Assembly: GCF_006542625.1 (NCBI RefSeq)
Contig: NC_044384.1
Location: 21,749,798-21,813,797 of the forward strand
DNA: 64,000 nucleotides
DNA from: Nomascus leucogenys
Lineage: Eukaryota; Chordata; Mammalia; Primates; Hylobatidae
Direction of reading: 5' to 3'
The notes under the pieces are model-generated. The model did no database searches. It had not been told where the DNA came from and was given only the letters and a program-made list of their open reading frames with translations. Every line of letters starts with the position of its first letter. The first letter of the stretch is position 1. Below, piece by piece: positions 1 to 11,423 of this stretch. The position numbers and the translations under genes were made by a program.

Positions 1-1050
1 TTAGCCTGACCTCTGGGAAAAGCTGGAGACTAAAGGTCAGTCTCATAGGCACGAGCCCCAGTAAAAGCTGTGGGCACCCAAGGCTCAGGGCGAGCCTCCG
101 TGGCTGGAAATCCTCAGTCGGTATTGGCACACGCTGCGGCCAAGGGAAGGCAGCACGGTCCATGACTCCACGGGGAGAGGACAGCCAGGGCTCTGCATTC
201 AAACCCCTCCCAGATGATGCCTGCATGTCGCTCACCTTGGCTGATGATAATCTGTGCCTTTTCCTCTTTATAAACCACAACCGAGTATAACAGCTTTCAA
301 TAAGTTCGGTGAGCCCTTTGAGTGAATCATTAGAACTGAGGGTGGTTTTAGGATACCCTAAACTTGCAAATAGTGTCAGAAGTGAGGGCAGCCGTATAAG
401 ATTTTTCCCCTAGGCCTTGCAGTTTGGCCAGCTCTGAGAACAGAGCAAGGGTCTCACCAGCCCTTGGCTGAAATGGTGAGGCCCACGTGCTGTAGAGTAG
501 AACATGGACGGGTGGGTCCTGATCCCCAGGCACATAGGGGCTCAAGTCCAAGAGCCAAGACAGCAGATAGCCCAAAGCTCTGAATGAATCCTGGGCCCAG
601 ATGAATGAGAATCACCCCAAATAAGCGTGTCAGCACATTCTGGTAGCTCAATCTTGAGTGACCCCATGAAAGAAATAAGGAGGGGGAGAGTGAGGTCGGA
701 GAAGTACCCCAAAGCGGAGACAGGGCACCCTAGCCAGGTGAAACTGCTGGCCCTGGTGAGTGCCAGGAGCCAGAGGAGGACTTTGAAAATTATGAGGATG
801 GTGGTCTTAAAGCACTCAGTCTCCTGAGATGCTGGACCAGGAGCTCGCCTGGGTTTAAGGGCAGTATTGGCCTGGGATAGTCCTCTAGGCCAGAATGTAA
901 GGAAATGCTCCAATCAAGGATGGGGCAGAGCAGGGGGACATGTGAGCCAGCTTGAAGGGGCTCCCCTAGCCAAAGCTGTTACAATCTGAGCACCAAAATG
1001 ATTTAGCATGAAAACCATGTACAAACGATTTAAAAATAGGATTTCATGAA
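1..1050. other. Mostly single-copy DNA with a possible old LTR scrap
   Basis: No gene is supported. Around 240-450 the text resembles the downstream part of an ERVL-type LTR: a TATA-like 'tttataaa', a 'ttcggtgagccctttgagtg' stretch and a 'gtgtcagaagtgagggcag' stretch. The edges are unclear, so this is a weak call. The short open frames here overlap on both strands and show no sign of coding use. Confidence 0.35.
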
Positions 1051-1053
1051 TTT

Positions 1054-1092
1054 AGATAGACAGATAGATAGATAGATAGGCAGACAGACAGG
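1054..1092. repeat. GATA/GACA microsatellite
   Basis: Interrupted tetranucleotide run of GATA units followed by GACA units, about 39 bp. Confidence 0.9.
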
Positions 1093-1568
1093 AGATGAGG
1101 GAGGGCTGTCTTGTTTACCAGGGCTACAGACGAACTGATAAATGTGGAAAGGGTGCTGGAGCTAAAACATGCTCACTTTGCAAACATTAGGTAAAAATTG
1201 GAACAGTGAGAATCATGAATGGATGCTAAGTCTAGGTGGACATTTTGATGAGGAGCAGAGTGTTTGTATAGTCTTAAAGTTTCTCCCCAGAGATAGCATC
1301 TTAGTTACAAGGGGAGGAAGAAAGCAGTCATTCTCTACCGGAAAAACTAGGCAACACCTAGACCAAGTGCTCAAAATTAACATTCCCAACAAGGGGTAGA
1401 CAGGCATCCGATGAGGGCATCAGATGTACCTCAAGATGTGATGCTCTGAGAAGGACCCCTCAGCACCTGTGCATTCTGGCTGAGGGTGCAGAACCTCAAT
1501 CTCATCACACGGAAGCAAACATCAGACAAACACACAATGAAGACTGTCCTATTGCAGAAAAATAGTCA

Positions 1569-1875
1569 GCCGGGCTTGGTGGCTTACACCTGTAATCCCA
1601 GCACTTTGGGAGGCTGAGGCAAGAGGATCACTTGAGCCCAGGAGTTTGAGATCAGCCTGGGCAACATACTGAGACCCCATCTCTACAGAAAACAGAAAAA
1701 GTAGCTGGGTGTGGTGGCACATGCCTGCAGTCCCAGCGACTTGGGAGGCTGAGGTGGGAGGATCACTTGAGCCGGGAAGGTCATGGCTACAGTGAGCCAT
1801 GTTCATGCCACTGCGCTCCAGCCTGGGAGAGACAGCAATATCCTATCTCAAAATAAATAAATAATAATACATAAA
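1569..1875 (+). mobile_element. AluJ-like SINE
   Basis: Dimeric Alu with the left-monomer 'cctgtaatcccagcactttg', a right monomer, and a tail of mixed A and TAAA units. The 'cacttgagcccaggagtttgagatcagcctgggcaac' type of left arm suggests an old (AluJ) copy. Confidence 0.95.
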
Positions 1876-1913
1876 TTAACTAAACAATATAAAAATTGAA
1901 CTTTTTTTTAACC

Positions 1914-1952
1914 AAAAAAAAAAAAAAAGAGAGAGAGAGAGGCAGAGAGAGG
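1914..1952. repeat. A-run followed by GA repeat
   Basis: Fifteen A residues followed by alternating GA, with one GGCA interruption. Confidence 0.85.
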
Positions 1953-2598
1953 ACTGTATTCTTTAAAGATGTTAATGGCATAAGAGACAGACAGACTACG
2001 GAAATGCTCCAGACTAAAGGATGCTGAAGAGACATAAAAATGAAATGAAATAACTGGCTCCAGAATGGATCCTATAGTGGAGGGGGGAAATGTCACAAAG
2101 GACATATTAGGTTAACTGACAGAATTGGAACAAGGATGGTAGACTATTAAATCAATGTAAATTTATCAAGTTAGTAACTGCACTATGGTCACAAAATAAA
2201 ATATCTCTACCTTTAGGAAATACACACTGAAGTATTTAGGGGTAAACAGTCATGACATATGTAACCTAGTCACAAATCCTTCAAAAAATACTGTTTGTGT
2301 GTATAGAGAAAGACACACACATACAGTGCACACAAATGCTAAAGCAAGTGAGTAAAATGTTTACAATAGGCAAATTTGAGTAAAGGATATACCAGAATTC
2401 TCTATGTTATTTTACTTTTTGCAACTTTTAGTAAGTTTGTCATTATTTTCGAAGAAAAAGATAAGGTGTTTTATGTTCATCAAACCAGCCTTAATCTATT
2501 CATTGGTTGCCTTTATTATACATAAAAATTAACTCAATTAAATGTATCTGTTGTGTGCAGTTTGTATAGGATTTTGGTGGTTTTTCTTTTCCTTTTCC

Positions 2599-2898
2599 TT
2601 TTTTTTTTTTTTTTTTGAGATGGGGTCTCACTCTGTCACCCAGGCTGAAGTGCAGTTGCACGATCTCTGCTCACTGCAACCTCCACCTCCCAGGCTCAAG
2701 TGATCCTTCCACCTCAGCCTCTCGAGTAGCTGGGACCACAGGCGCATGCCACCATGCCCAGCTAATTTTTTGTATTTTTGATAGAGACTGTGTTTCGCCA
2801 TGTTGCCCAGTCTAGTCTCGAACTCCTGAGCTCAAGTGAGCTGCCTGCCTCGGCCTCCCAAAGTGCTGGGATTACAGGTATGAACCACCGTGCCCTGC
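2599..2898 (-). mobile_element. Alu SINE
   Basis: Full-length reverse-strand Alu beginning with poly(T). A 10-bp direct repeat, taggattttg, is seen at 2567-2576 and 2899-2908. It marks the target-site duplication, with a T-rich tail remnant between the left copy and the element. Confidence 0.97.
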
Positions 2899-2908
2899 TA
2901 GGATTTTG

Positions 2909-3700
2909 TCAATCTGTTTTGAAACATAAAAGGTTGGACACCCATGATGTAAAGGCATCATCCTGAGGAAAAGATGCTGAATTCACTGTAGATGGCTATA
3001 CTTGCAGGATTAAAAGCACATCCAGGCCTATATGAATACACACACACGTGCGTATGGACCTCTGCTTACTAAATGTGTTTTGGAGAGACATGTGAAGGGC
3101 AGTGGAAGCTGTATGTAGCATCCTTCAAGTCACAGATTTGGAAAAATCTACGCGATTGTTTTGTTAATTCTCTTGCCTTAAATATGCACAACTTAAACTA
3201 TCAAATAAAGGTCCCTACAAAATAAGATCCACACTTTCCTAAGATAATCCATTTCAATGTTTAACAATTTCAACTTTCAAAGTCCTTTTCAATTTTTACC
3301 ATATCCTTTTACAGTACTCAAATTCTTATCTTCTTGCTCTATCCTCAGGGAATAGGCAGAAGGAACATTTTCACTTTAAGAATCAAAATAACCACCAAAG
3401 AAGAAAGGCACGCTATAAATCCCAAACACAAACACCTACATTCTCAGTGCTGGGTTTCTTCCTATCAAAAAATGGACAAACAGCATTAACTTGTGCTACA
3501 AGAGTGCTCGTTAGCTACTAGATTCACTAATGGGCATGAAGTATTAAAAAGCACAAACTCAGGTGACAGTAAAAACACTTCTGGTGCAAGACAAGCTTTG
3601 GGGTAGTTGGGAGTTGTGATGCCTGCTAAAGTAGACTTGGAACAGTGGAGGTAACGCTAGCCGCTCACTGGTGTATCTGAGAGAGTGTCAAGATCCTGGC
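2909..3700. other. Single-copy stretch, nothing recognised
   Basis: AT-rich, non-Alu sequence without a convincing open frame or RNA gene. A short CA-rich run (acacacacg) lies near 3040. I see no feature that I can name. Confidence 0.6.
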
Positions 3701-3707
3701 TGGCCAG

Positions 3708-3811
3708 GCTGCCCCCAACCCCACCCCAGACCAATTACATCACATCCAGGCACCAGTATTTTTTAAGGCTTCCCAGGTGATTCCAGTATGCAGCCAGGCT
3801 GAGAACACCAC
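3708..3811 (+). mobile_element. MER5A-like hAT-Charlie fragment (3' half)
   Basis: The segment carries the MER5A hallmarks 'caccagtattttttaa', 'ttcccaggtgattccagt' and a terminal 'gctgagaacacca'. Only the right half of the ~190-bp non-autonomous DNA transposon is present. Confidence 0.8.
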
Positions 3812-4780
3812 CTTAGAGGGATGTTTTCTGCCTCCGGTCTCTGCTCTCCACCTGCATGGCTTTCATTTCTCTACTGCCTCACCACAAAAAGACTGTTGGG
3901 CAAAAGGCTGCATTGGAAGGTTCTGGAGAGTTCGCCCACTCACCAACAGAAGAGAGATCGTCTCTAGGCCACCATGTTCATCTCAATTGTTTGTTGAATC
4001 CAGACTAGTAGGGTATCCTCACACAACTCCAGGGTGCACTGTACACGCCCTGTTTTCTGGGATGAGCTCTTCTGGAAATAAAACTCCCCGTGAGTGGCGC
4101 CACCTGGAGTTGGGCAACAGGCTAGCCACAGTTCAAATGCTGGCCCAGTTGTGGTGAATAATGAATTTCGTGTTCCTCTCTTCAAACACTAGTGTTCCAC
4201 CCCCAGGTGCAGTGTGAGTGCTGCCTGACTCCCTCCTCCACCTGGTTCTGGTGGAGATGCCTGTGTCACTCCCTGGTTCATGAGCTTCAGCTGGGATGGG
4301 TTCTATAGGAAGGTGGCCAGTGAGAGGCAAGGTTGCCTCTATGGTGGATGCTAGGAGGTGCTAGAAGAAGACCCTGAAACCCCTCAACATCTCATCCACT
4401 CACTTTGCCATTGAGCTCCATCTGTCCACCATGGGCTTCTTGTTTGGTTGAGGGGTTTTGCAGGAGCTGCAAAAATGGAAATATGATCTCACAAGGAATC
4501 TAAGAAATTAATTTTGGTGTAATTAAATTAGCAACATTAACTTTGCAATGAATGGGGCTAAGGGAATGGGAATAAAAGAGGTGTGTTTTTAATAAGGGGC
4601 ATAGAGAAAGGAGGAATATTTTTATCTCCTGTCATTTTGCATGAGAAGAATTTGTAGGGCCCTTGTGGGTGTGGTGGGAGGATGCGGGTGTGGAGTGATG
4701 AAGGAGAAGAGGGGACCAAGAAAGAGAAATACCAAGAAAATTCACTTACTTACAATATTTTCGAGAGCCAGTCTGAGCAT
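3812..4780. other. Single-copy stretch with a CTCF-like site
   Basis: No transposon is recognised. The 126-codon open frame beginning at 3777 starts inside the MER5A fragment and has no recognisable domain, so I treat it as chance. The one notable signal is the motif at 4095-4113. Confidence 0.55.
4095..4113 (-). promoter_or_regulatory. Candidate CTCF motif
   Basis: On the minus strand the core reads CCAGGTGGCGCCA, matching the central and right part of the CTCF position matrix. The left flank fits only in part. It lies in non-repeat DNA. This is sequence evidence only, with no occupancy data. Confidence 0.4.
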
Positions 4781-4781
4781 T

Positions 4782-4905
4782 CTCTCCTTTATTCAATAAA
4801 TAATTTTTCAGCATCTGCGGAGCACTGTGTGAAGTGCAGAGAATAATGATGAACAAGGTGCTTTCCTTATCTTGAGCCGTTCACAGTGTAGCATCAGGGA
4901 CACTT
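4782..4905 (-). mobile_element. L2 3'-end-like fragment
   Basis: The order 'ttattcaataaataa', 'agcatctgcggagcactgtg' and 'aatgatgaacaagg' matches the reverse complement of the L2 3' end (tattcaacaaatatttattgagc...). The copy is old and diverged. Confidence 0.5.
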
Positions 4906-4910
4906 AGGAT

Positions 4911-4978
4911 GATTTAAACGTTGCCGTGTGATATTAGAAATGTTGATTTAAACAATGCCATGTGGTATCAGAAAACCC
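4911..4978. repeat. Imperfect 34-bp tandem duplication
   Basis: Two adjacent copies start at 4911 and 4945. Both begin gatttaaac and share TGCC..GTG..AT.AGAAA. The copies differ at several positions, which indicates an old duplication. Confidence 0.75.
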
Positions 4979-5034
4979 AACTCAAAATGCCTTCGACAAA
5001 GAGGAAATTGTTTCTTGTTTCTATCTCTCGCTCT

Positions 5035-5050
5035 CACACACACACACACC
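5035..5050. repeat. Short CA microsatellite
   Basis: Eight CA dinucleotides following a CT-rich stretch. Confidence 0.85.
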
Positions 5051-5261
5051 TGCAACACATGCAGTCTTGTTGGGCAGTCCCAGGGGTGGTTAATTCCGAA
5101 GTTGAACGATGTCATTAAGGACCACGTTTCTTCCACAGTTCTTCTATCTCATTGTCAGTGTCTTCACTTCAAACCCACTCTACCCACACTCATAAGACGG
5201 CTGCCACAGTTCCAGGCAACACTGTGAGACCTGAACATATACAAAACTGTTACTTCCCTGT

Positions 5262-5645
5262 ACATATTAGTTTGCTCTTTTACTGCTGTACAGAAATACC
5301 TGAGACTGGGCAATTTTTGGAGAAAAGAGGTTTAATTGGCTCATGATTACACAGGCCCACCAGGAAGCATGACTGGGGAGGCCTTAGGAAACTTACAATC
5401 ATTCTGGAAGTTGAGGGGAAGCTGGCACATCCTACACAGCTGGAGCAGAAGGGAAAGAGAAAGCAGGAAGGTGCTACATGCTTTTAAACAACCAGATCTT
5501 GTGAGAACTCACTCACTCTCACGAGAACAGCAAGGGGGAAATCTGCCTCCATGATCCAGTCACCTCCCACCAGGCCCCACCTCCAACACTGGGGAACACA
5601 ATTTGACATGAGATTCGGGCAGGGACACAGACCCATACCATATCA
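5262..5645 (-). mobile_element. MaLR LTR (MST/THE1-like)
   Basis: Read on the minus strand the segment starts TGATATGGTATGGGTCTGTG and continues with 'aggtggggcctggtgggagg' and 'gttctcgtgagagtgagtga'. These are features of MST/THE1 MaLR LTRs. No internal MaLR sequence is adjacent, so it is a solo LTR. Strand and class are confident; the subfamily is not. Confidence 0.8.
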
Positions 5646-5656
5646 CTAGATATCTG

Positions 5657-5960
5657 TTTTTTTATTTTTTATTTATTTTAGAGGGAGTCTTGCTCTGTTG
5701 TCCGGGCTGGAGTGCAGTGGCACAATCTTGGCTCATTGCAACCTCCGCCTCCCAGGTTCAAGCAATTCTCCCACCTCAGCCTCCCGAATAGCTGGGATTA
5801 CAGGTGCCCGCCATGACACCCAGCTAATTTTTGTATTTTTAGTAGAGACAGGGTTTCATCATGTTGGCCAGGCTGGTCTCGAACTCCTGACTTCAGGTGA
5901 TCCACCCGCCTCAGCCTTCCAAAGTGCTGGGATAATAGGTGTGAACTACTGAGCCCGGCC
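5657..5960 (-). mobile_element. AluS-like SINE
   Basis: Full-length reverse-strand Alu next to the LTR end. A short direct repeat, gatatct, occurs at 5649-5655 and 5963-5969. Confidence 0.96.
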
Positions 5961-6047
5961 TGGATATCTTTTTTATTTATTCATTTTTTTTTTAGCATGA
6001 AACCCCAGCCTGGATATTTTTTTTTTTTTTTTTTTTTTTTAGCATGA
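5958..6047. repeat. Local duplication around poly(T)
   Basis: The string gcctggatat, then a T-rich run, then agcatga occurs twice in tandem (5958-5999 and 6008-6047). The second copy has a pure T run of about 25. Confidence 0.75.
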
Positions 6048-6378
6048 GAAAATCTTTCCCAGAACCATGATTTATCTGAGACTAGGGGAGATAATTAATA
6101 TCAAAACAAAAGCAAGGCTCTGATAAGTATGAAATGGTAGATTATTGGTGTTTTAATTTGCTTTTTCCTGTTGACCAATGAGAATAAGCACCATTCCATA
6201 TGCTTACTGACTACGCACATTTCCCTTTTTAGAATTACTTGCTTATTCCTTTACCTTCTTTTCAGTTAAGTTTATCCTAATCTTATTGATGGGTAAAAGT
6301 TCTTAAATACACTGAATACTAACCCTGTGTCACTTCTATGCATTCGGGTGTCTTCTTTCAGAGCACCTTGTCTTTTCT

Positions 6379-6694
6379 TTTTTTCTTTTCTTTTTTTTTT
6401 TTTTCTGAGACTAGTCTCACTCTGTCGCCCAGACTGAGTGTAGTGGCTCAGTCTCAGCTCACTGCAACCTCTGCCTCCTGGCGATTCTCCTGCCTCAGCC
6501 TCTGGAGTAGCTGGGATTACAGGTGTGTGCCACCATGCCCAGCTACGTTTTGTATTTTTTTTTTTTTTTTTTTTAGTAGAGACAAGGTTTCACCATGTTG
6601 GCCAGCCTGGTCTCGAACTCCTGACCTCAGGTGATCCACCTGCCTCAGCCTCCCAAAGTGCTGGGATTACAGGCGTGAGCCACCTCTCCTGGCT
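6379..6694 (-). mobile_element. AluS-like SINE with expanded internal T run
   Basis: Full-length Alu flanked by an exact 16-bp target-site duplication (gcaccttgtcttttct at 6363-6378 and 6695-6710). The middle A-rich linker region appears as about 20 T residues (6551-6574), longer than usual. Confidence 0.97.
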
Positions 6695-6801
6695 GCACCT
6701 TGTCTTTTCTATGTTATGTTTGGTGTCCTTGGTTATAAGAAATTTTAAATTTCAAATTAGTCAAATTTATAGATAATTTCCATTAAAATTTGTGTTTTTG
6801 T

Positions 6802-7021
6802 TTCTTTTTTCTTTTTTTTTTTTGAGACTGAGTCTCACTCTGTCACCCAGGCTGGAGTGCAGTGGTGCAATCTCAGCTCACTGCAACCTTCACCTCCTGG
6901 GTTCAAGCAATTCTCGTGCTTCAGCCTCCTGAGTAGCTGGGACTACAGGCATGTACCACCCTGCCCAGCTAATTTTTGTATTTTTAATAGACACGGGGTT
7001 TCATCATGTTGGCCAGGCTGG
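6802..7021 (-). mobile_element. 5'-truncated Alu
   Basis: Reverse-strand Alu lacking roughly the first 80-90 bp of the element (the right side here). A 10-bp direct repeat, gtgtttttgt, at 6792-6801 and 7022-7031 shows that the truncation happened at insertion. Confidence 0.95.
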
Positions 7022-7730
7022 GTGTTTTTGTCTGTTAAGATATTCTCCTGTGTCTTTATCTACAATTTGCTTTTCACATTTAGGTTTTTAATATAGCTGG
7101 AATTGATTTCTGTATGTGATAGGGACCCCACTTTACTTTTTTATATGGATAGCTGATTCTTCCAGGCCATTTATTGAACAGGCCATCCTTTCTCCAAGGA
7201 TTTGTAATTCCACCTCTGCTGCTGACCAAGTTCCCCATATGAGTGGAATCATCTCTCTATTCTCTTTCACTAGTTCTATATTCCTAACGCTTTTCTCTTT
7301 CTTATGAATTTTTAAATCGGCTTGTCAAATCCAGCAAAAATCTTGTGGAAATTATTATTAGAACTCAATTTAATATATAAATTACTTTTGGAAGAGTATC
7401 CTTCTTTATGAAGTTCTGTCTTCTCATGAAGAAACCACATCTTCACTGATTCAGGCTTTCTTGTATCAGTTAATCATGGGCATAATTCTTTTCATTATGG
7501 TCTTGTTCATTTTTGTTTGAGATTTATTCCGAGGTACCTTACAGTTTTGTTGCTATTGTCAACGGTATTATCTTAAAATTATATTTTATAATCAATTATC
7601 ATTAATCTCTGTGAATGCTATTGACTTTAAATTTAATTTTTAGTTTTATCACAGTGGTACATGAACATAACTTAAGGAATCAAGTAGGCTTATAACCAAG
7701 ACACTCCTCTTCCTTATCTCCTTTTCTAAT

Positions 7731-7930
7731 AGTCCTCAACCAGGGGTGATTTTGCCTTCCCCAATCCCCTGCCCAGACATTTGTAATGTCTGGAGATATT
7801 TTTGATTGTCACGACTGGGAGTAGGGGACATACTGCCATATAATGGACAGAGGTCAAAGATAGGAGAGCCCCCCCCACTATGAAGATTTATCCACTTTAA
7901 AACATTGATAGCAGCAAAGTTGAGAAATGT
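7731..7930 (+). mobile_element. MER20 (hAT-Charlie MITE)
   Basis: Recognisable MER20 order: 'cctcaaccaggggtgatttt', 'gtaatgtctggagatatttt', 'gattgtcacgactggg' and a terminal 'gttgagaaatg'. About 200 bp, close to the ~219-bp family length. It sits inside antisense L1M sequence. Confidence 0.88.
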
Positions 7931-8044
7931 TTTTCTATTCCATTCTCCCAAAGGTAATAATCACTCTTCTAGCTGTTTCTTTGGGTAGTCAACCTCCGTA
8001 TTTCTAAATTATTTTTAAAACTACAACTTTTAATCTTTTCTCGG
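7931..8044 (-). mobile_element. Probable continuation of old L1M
   Basis: The text between MER20 and the next Alu resembles the antisense L1M stretch on the other side of MER20 (e.g. ccaaaggtaataatcact). It is short and diverged. Confidence 0.35.
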
Positions 8045-8056
8045 CTTGTTTTATTT

Positions 8057-8701
<645 letters not shown>

Positions 8702-9103
8702 TGTTAAATCAAGTTTAGACTAAAACTGCCTTCTTACGTATTTTAAATTCAGCCTAAAGGTTTCTCCATACCTGGTGAACTATAGCCTAACTGTAAGTGT
8801 AAACAGACTGTAATCTACTCTTGTGCCAATCACTGAGTTTTGGCCAATCAAACGTGGCCAACTATTCAAACCATGTTCAAGTAAGACAAACATTGAGCTG
8901 TAACCAGCCTGACTGTTTCTGTACCTCACTTCCGTTTTCTGTAATTCACTTTCCTTTTTTCTGTCTATAAATCCTCTTCCACCACGTGGCTGTACTGGAG
9001 TTTCTGAGCCCACCCTGGCCCCAGAGGCTGCCCAAATTGTGAATTGTTCTTTGCTCAATTAAACTCTTTTAAATTTTATTCTGCTGAAGTTTTTCTATTA
9101 ACA
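8702..9103 (+). mobile_element. Solo retroviral LTR, copy A
   Basis: About 402 bp beginning TGTTAAATCAAG and ending TATTAACA, so TG...CA. It has a TATA-like 'tctataaatcc' near 8963 and an ATTAAA polyadenylation-like signal near 9059. An inverted homologue lies at 36639-37039, and the two match end to end, which fixes the boundaries. No internal proviral sequence flanks it. Gammaretrovirus-like (ERV1) organisation is my guess; the family name is not assigned. Confidence 0.85.
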
Positions 9104-9560
9104 ACACTCACCATCAATTAAGATAGATAATTTGGCTGCATATAAAATTCTGAATTGGAAATGATTTCCTTTAGAATTTCAGAGGCTTTGCTTAATTGTC
9201 TTCTGACTTCCAGTACTGCCGAGGACAAGTCTGATGGCCTCATGTTTCCCAGTGCTTTACATATCACTTTGTTTCCTCTTTGGAAGATTTCTAGGGTCTT
9301 TCCTTGATCACACAGGTACTGCAAGTTCACGATTCTAGCTCTTGACGTGGATCTTTCTCATTTATTGTGCTGAGCACAGGGCAGCCCCATTCAATCTGGA
9401 AATTCTATTCTTCAGTCTAAAAATATGTTTCTTCTTTCATTTTTTAAATGAGTTGTCTCTGATAGCTTACTTTCCTTCTGGAACTTATGTTTTTCAGATC
9501 AAATGCTCTTGTTTTTGTATCATGAGCCCCTTCTCACAACAATATTCTTAGATGCACAAA
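9104..9560 (-). mobile_element. Probable antisense old L1 segment
   Basis: The stretch 'gctgcatataaaattctgaat ... cttctgacttccagt ... ggtctttcc' resembles a widespread antisense repeat from the upstream part of old L1M elements. Assignment is by memory of the pattern and is weak. Confidence 0.4.
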
Positions 9561-9858
9561 ATAAAATGCATAGGATTACAAAGACAAACACTTTCTTTTG
9601 AGGTACAGTTGACAAAACATTAAGAAATAAATTTTTAAAAATAAAAATAAAAAAATAAATTCATTATAAAGGTATGTATGTTTTTAAATAATAAGACAAT
9701 AGCAAATTTAATAAGCTACCATTTTTAAATAAAGTTGAATGCAAACTAATTTTAAGATATCTGTAACAACTGCAATATGATTGTAAAATACCTATGATTT
9801 CTATTGGTTACAAAGTTGCAGTAAAGTTGTGCTTTGTTGCTTACATATTTACTTACTG
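9561..9858. other. A/T-rich unassigned stretch
   Basis: Mostly A/T with short A-rich simple sequence around 9630-9660. No gene. Confidence 0.5.
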
Positions 9859-10141
9859 TTTTGTTTGTTTGTTTTTGTTTTTTAAGATGGAGTCTCATTC
9901 TGTCACCCAGGCTGGAGTGCAATGGTGAGATCTGGGCTGACTGCAACCTCCCCTGTCCCGGGTTCAAGCGATTCTCCTGCATCAGTCTCCCGAGTAGCTG
10001 GGATTACAGGCACATGCCACCAAACCTGGCTTATTTTCACCACGTTGGCCAGGCTGGTTTCAAACTTCTGACCTCAAGTGATCTACATACCTTGGCCTCC
10101 CAAAGTGCTGGGATTACAGGCATGACCCACCGCACCCAGCC
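9859..10141 (-). mobile_element. Alu with internal deletion, first of a tandem pair
   Basis: Reverse-strand Alu whose left-monomer part lacks about 30 bp around the 'tttttgtatttttagtagag' segment. It is followed directly by a second Alu in the same orientation. Confidence 0.95.
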
Positions 10142-10444
10142 TACTTATTTTTATTTATTGTTTAGAGACAGGGTCTTGCTCTGTCTCCCAGGCTGAAGTG
10201 CAGTGGTGGCATTTTAGTTCACTGCAGCCTCGAACTCCTGGGCTCAAGTGACCCTTCCGCTTCAGGCTCCCAAGTACCTGGGACTACAAGGACAGCACCA
10301 CGCCTGACTAATGTTTCTATGTTTTGTAGAGATGAGGTCTTGCTGTGTTGCCCAGAGTGGTCTTGAACTCCTGGGCTCAAGGGATCCTTCCACCTCAGCC
10401 TCCCAAAGTGTTGGTATTATAAGCATGAGCTACCACACCTGGCT
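10142..10444 (-). mobile_element. AluJ-like SINE, second of a tandem pair
   Basis: Full-length and more diverged ('ttcactgcagcctcgaactcc'). It abuts the preceding Alu with only its own T/TTTA tail between them. Confidence 0.95.
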
Positions 10445-10857
10445 GCCTGGACATTTAAAAGAGGAAATGTTATATATTTGTAAGAGGTTAGGGAAAATAA
10501 AGATGTATTATTTTACCATATGGGTTTATGAACGAACTCATTCCACAGACCTTTTAGGAGTCTGGGGACCCCAGGTTAAGAATGCCTAATTCAGATGTTA
10601 GATCTCTTAAATTGATCCTCTAATTTTGTTATTATTTTCCACTATTTTTGTCTTTGTCCTTTTTTTCTGATTTCCAGGAAATGACTTTTATTTTATTCTC
10701 CAATACTTTGCTTGAAGTTTTTAAAATTTTATTTTTAATTTCTAACAATTCTTTTTTTGTTGTTTTCATATGTTCCTTATGTTTAGCATCCCTGACCTTG
10801 CTTCATATATGCAACATCCTTTCTTATCTTCTGAAGATATGAATGAAAGTGAAAGAT
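10445..10857. other. AT-rich stretch, possibly decayed antisense L1
   Basis: The part from 10610 to 10830 has a style like antisense L1M upstream sequence (repeated TTT-rich codon-complement text), but no clear landmark. No coding region. Confidence 0.35.
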
Positions 10858-10880
10858 TTGTTTGTTTGTTTGTTTGTTTG
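10858..10880. repeat. TTTG microsatellite
   Basis: Five to six TTTG units. Confidence 0.85.
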
Positions 10881-11119
10881 CATTTTCTTCTGCTCCTTAC
10901 ATCATTATCTCTTTCATCATAATTACTTCCCACTATTTGGTTATTAGGGATCATGAGTTTAAAATGATCAATTGTAGAACTTTTACTGACTGTATCCATT
11001 ATTTCTCCCACAATTTTTATGATGCTGGCAGGTTTTTTAAAACGTCAGCTACAATTTACATAAAATAAAGTGCATAAATATTCAGCAGACAGCTCAATGA
11101 ACTGTAAAAATCAAGGTAT

Positions 11120-11423
11120 AGGCTGGGCATGCCTGTAATCCCAGCAAGTTGGAAGGCCAAAGTGGGAGGATCACTTGAGTCCAAGAGTTTGAAACCAGCC
11201 TGGGCAACATAGCAAGACCCTGTCTCTACAAAAAATTTAAAAATAAAAATAATTAGCCACGTGAGGTGGTGCGTGCCTGTAGTCCCACCTACTTGGGAGG
11301 CTGAGGCCAGAGAGTCGTTTGAACTCAGGAGACTGAGGTTGCAGTAGGCTGTGATCGTGCCACTGCACTCCATCCTAAACAAGACCCTGTCTCCCAAAAA
11401 GAAAAAATAAAATAAAAATAAAA
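11120..11423 (+). mobile_element. AluJ-like SINE
   Basis: Dimeric Alu with a shortened 5' box region ('ggctgggcatgcctgtaatc' lacks about 12 bp of the usual start) and an A/T-mixed tail running into the minisatellite. Confidence 0.94.

Larger units (their letters stand above)
1094..2470 (+). mobile_element. Old L1M-like 3' region, split by an Alu
   Basis: The flanks on both sides of the Alu at 1569 read like the A/T-rich 3' portion of an ancient mammalian L1, for example 'gctccagaatggatcct' and a terminal 'tactttttgcaacttttagt' segment. Divergence is high, and family and boundaries are approximate. Confidence 0.45.
6115..7732 (-). mobile_element. Old L1M ORF2 fragment, split by two Alus
   Basis: The text reads as the reverse complement of L1 ORF2: 'ccattccatatgcttactg', 'gctggaattgatttctgtat', 'ccatttattgaacaggcc' and 'gagatttattccgaggtacc'. 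The pieces are in the correct antisense order across both Alu insertions. ORF2 is heavily decayed. Confidence 0.85.
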
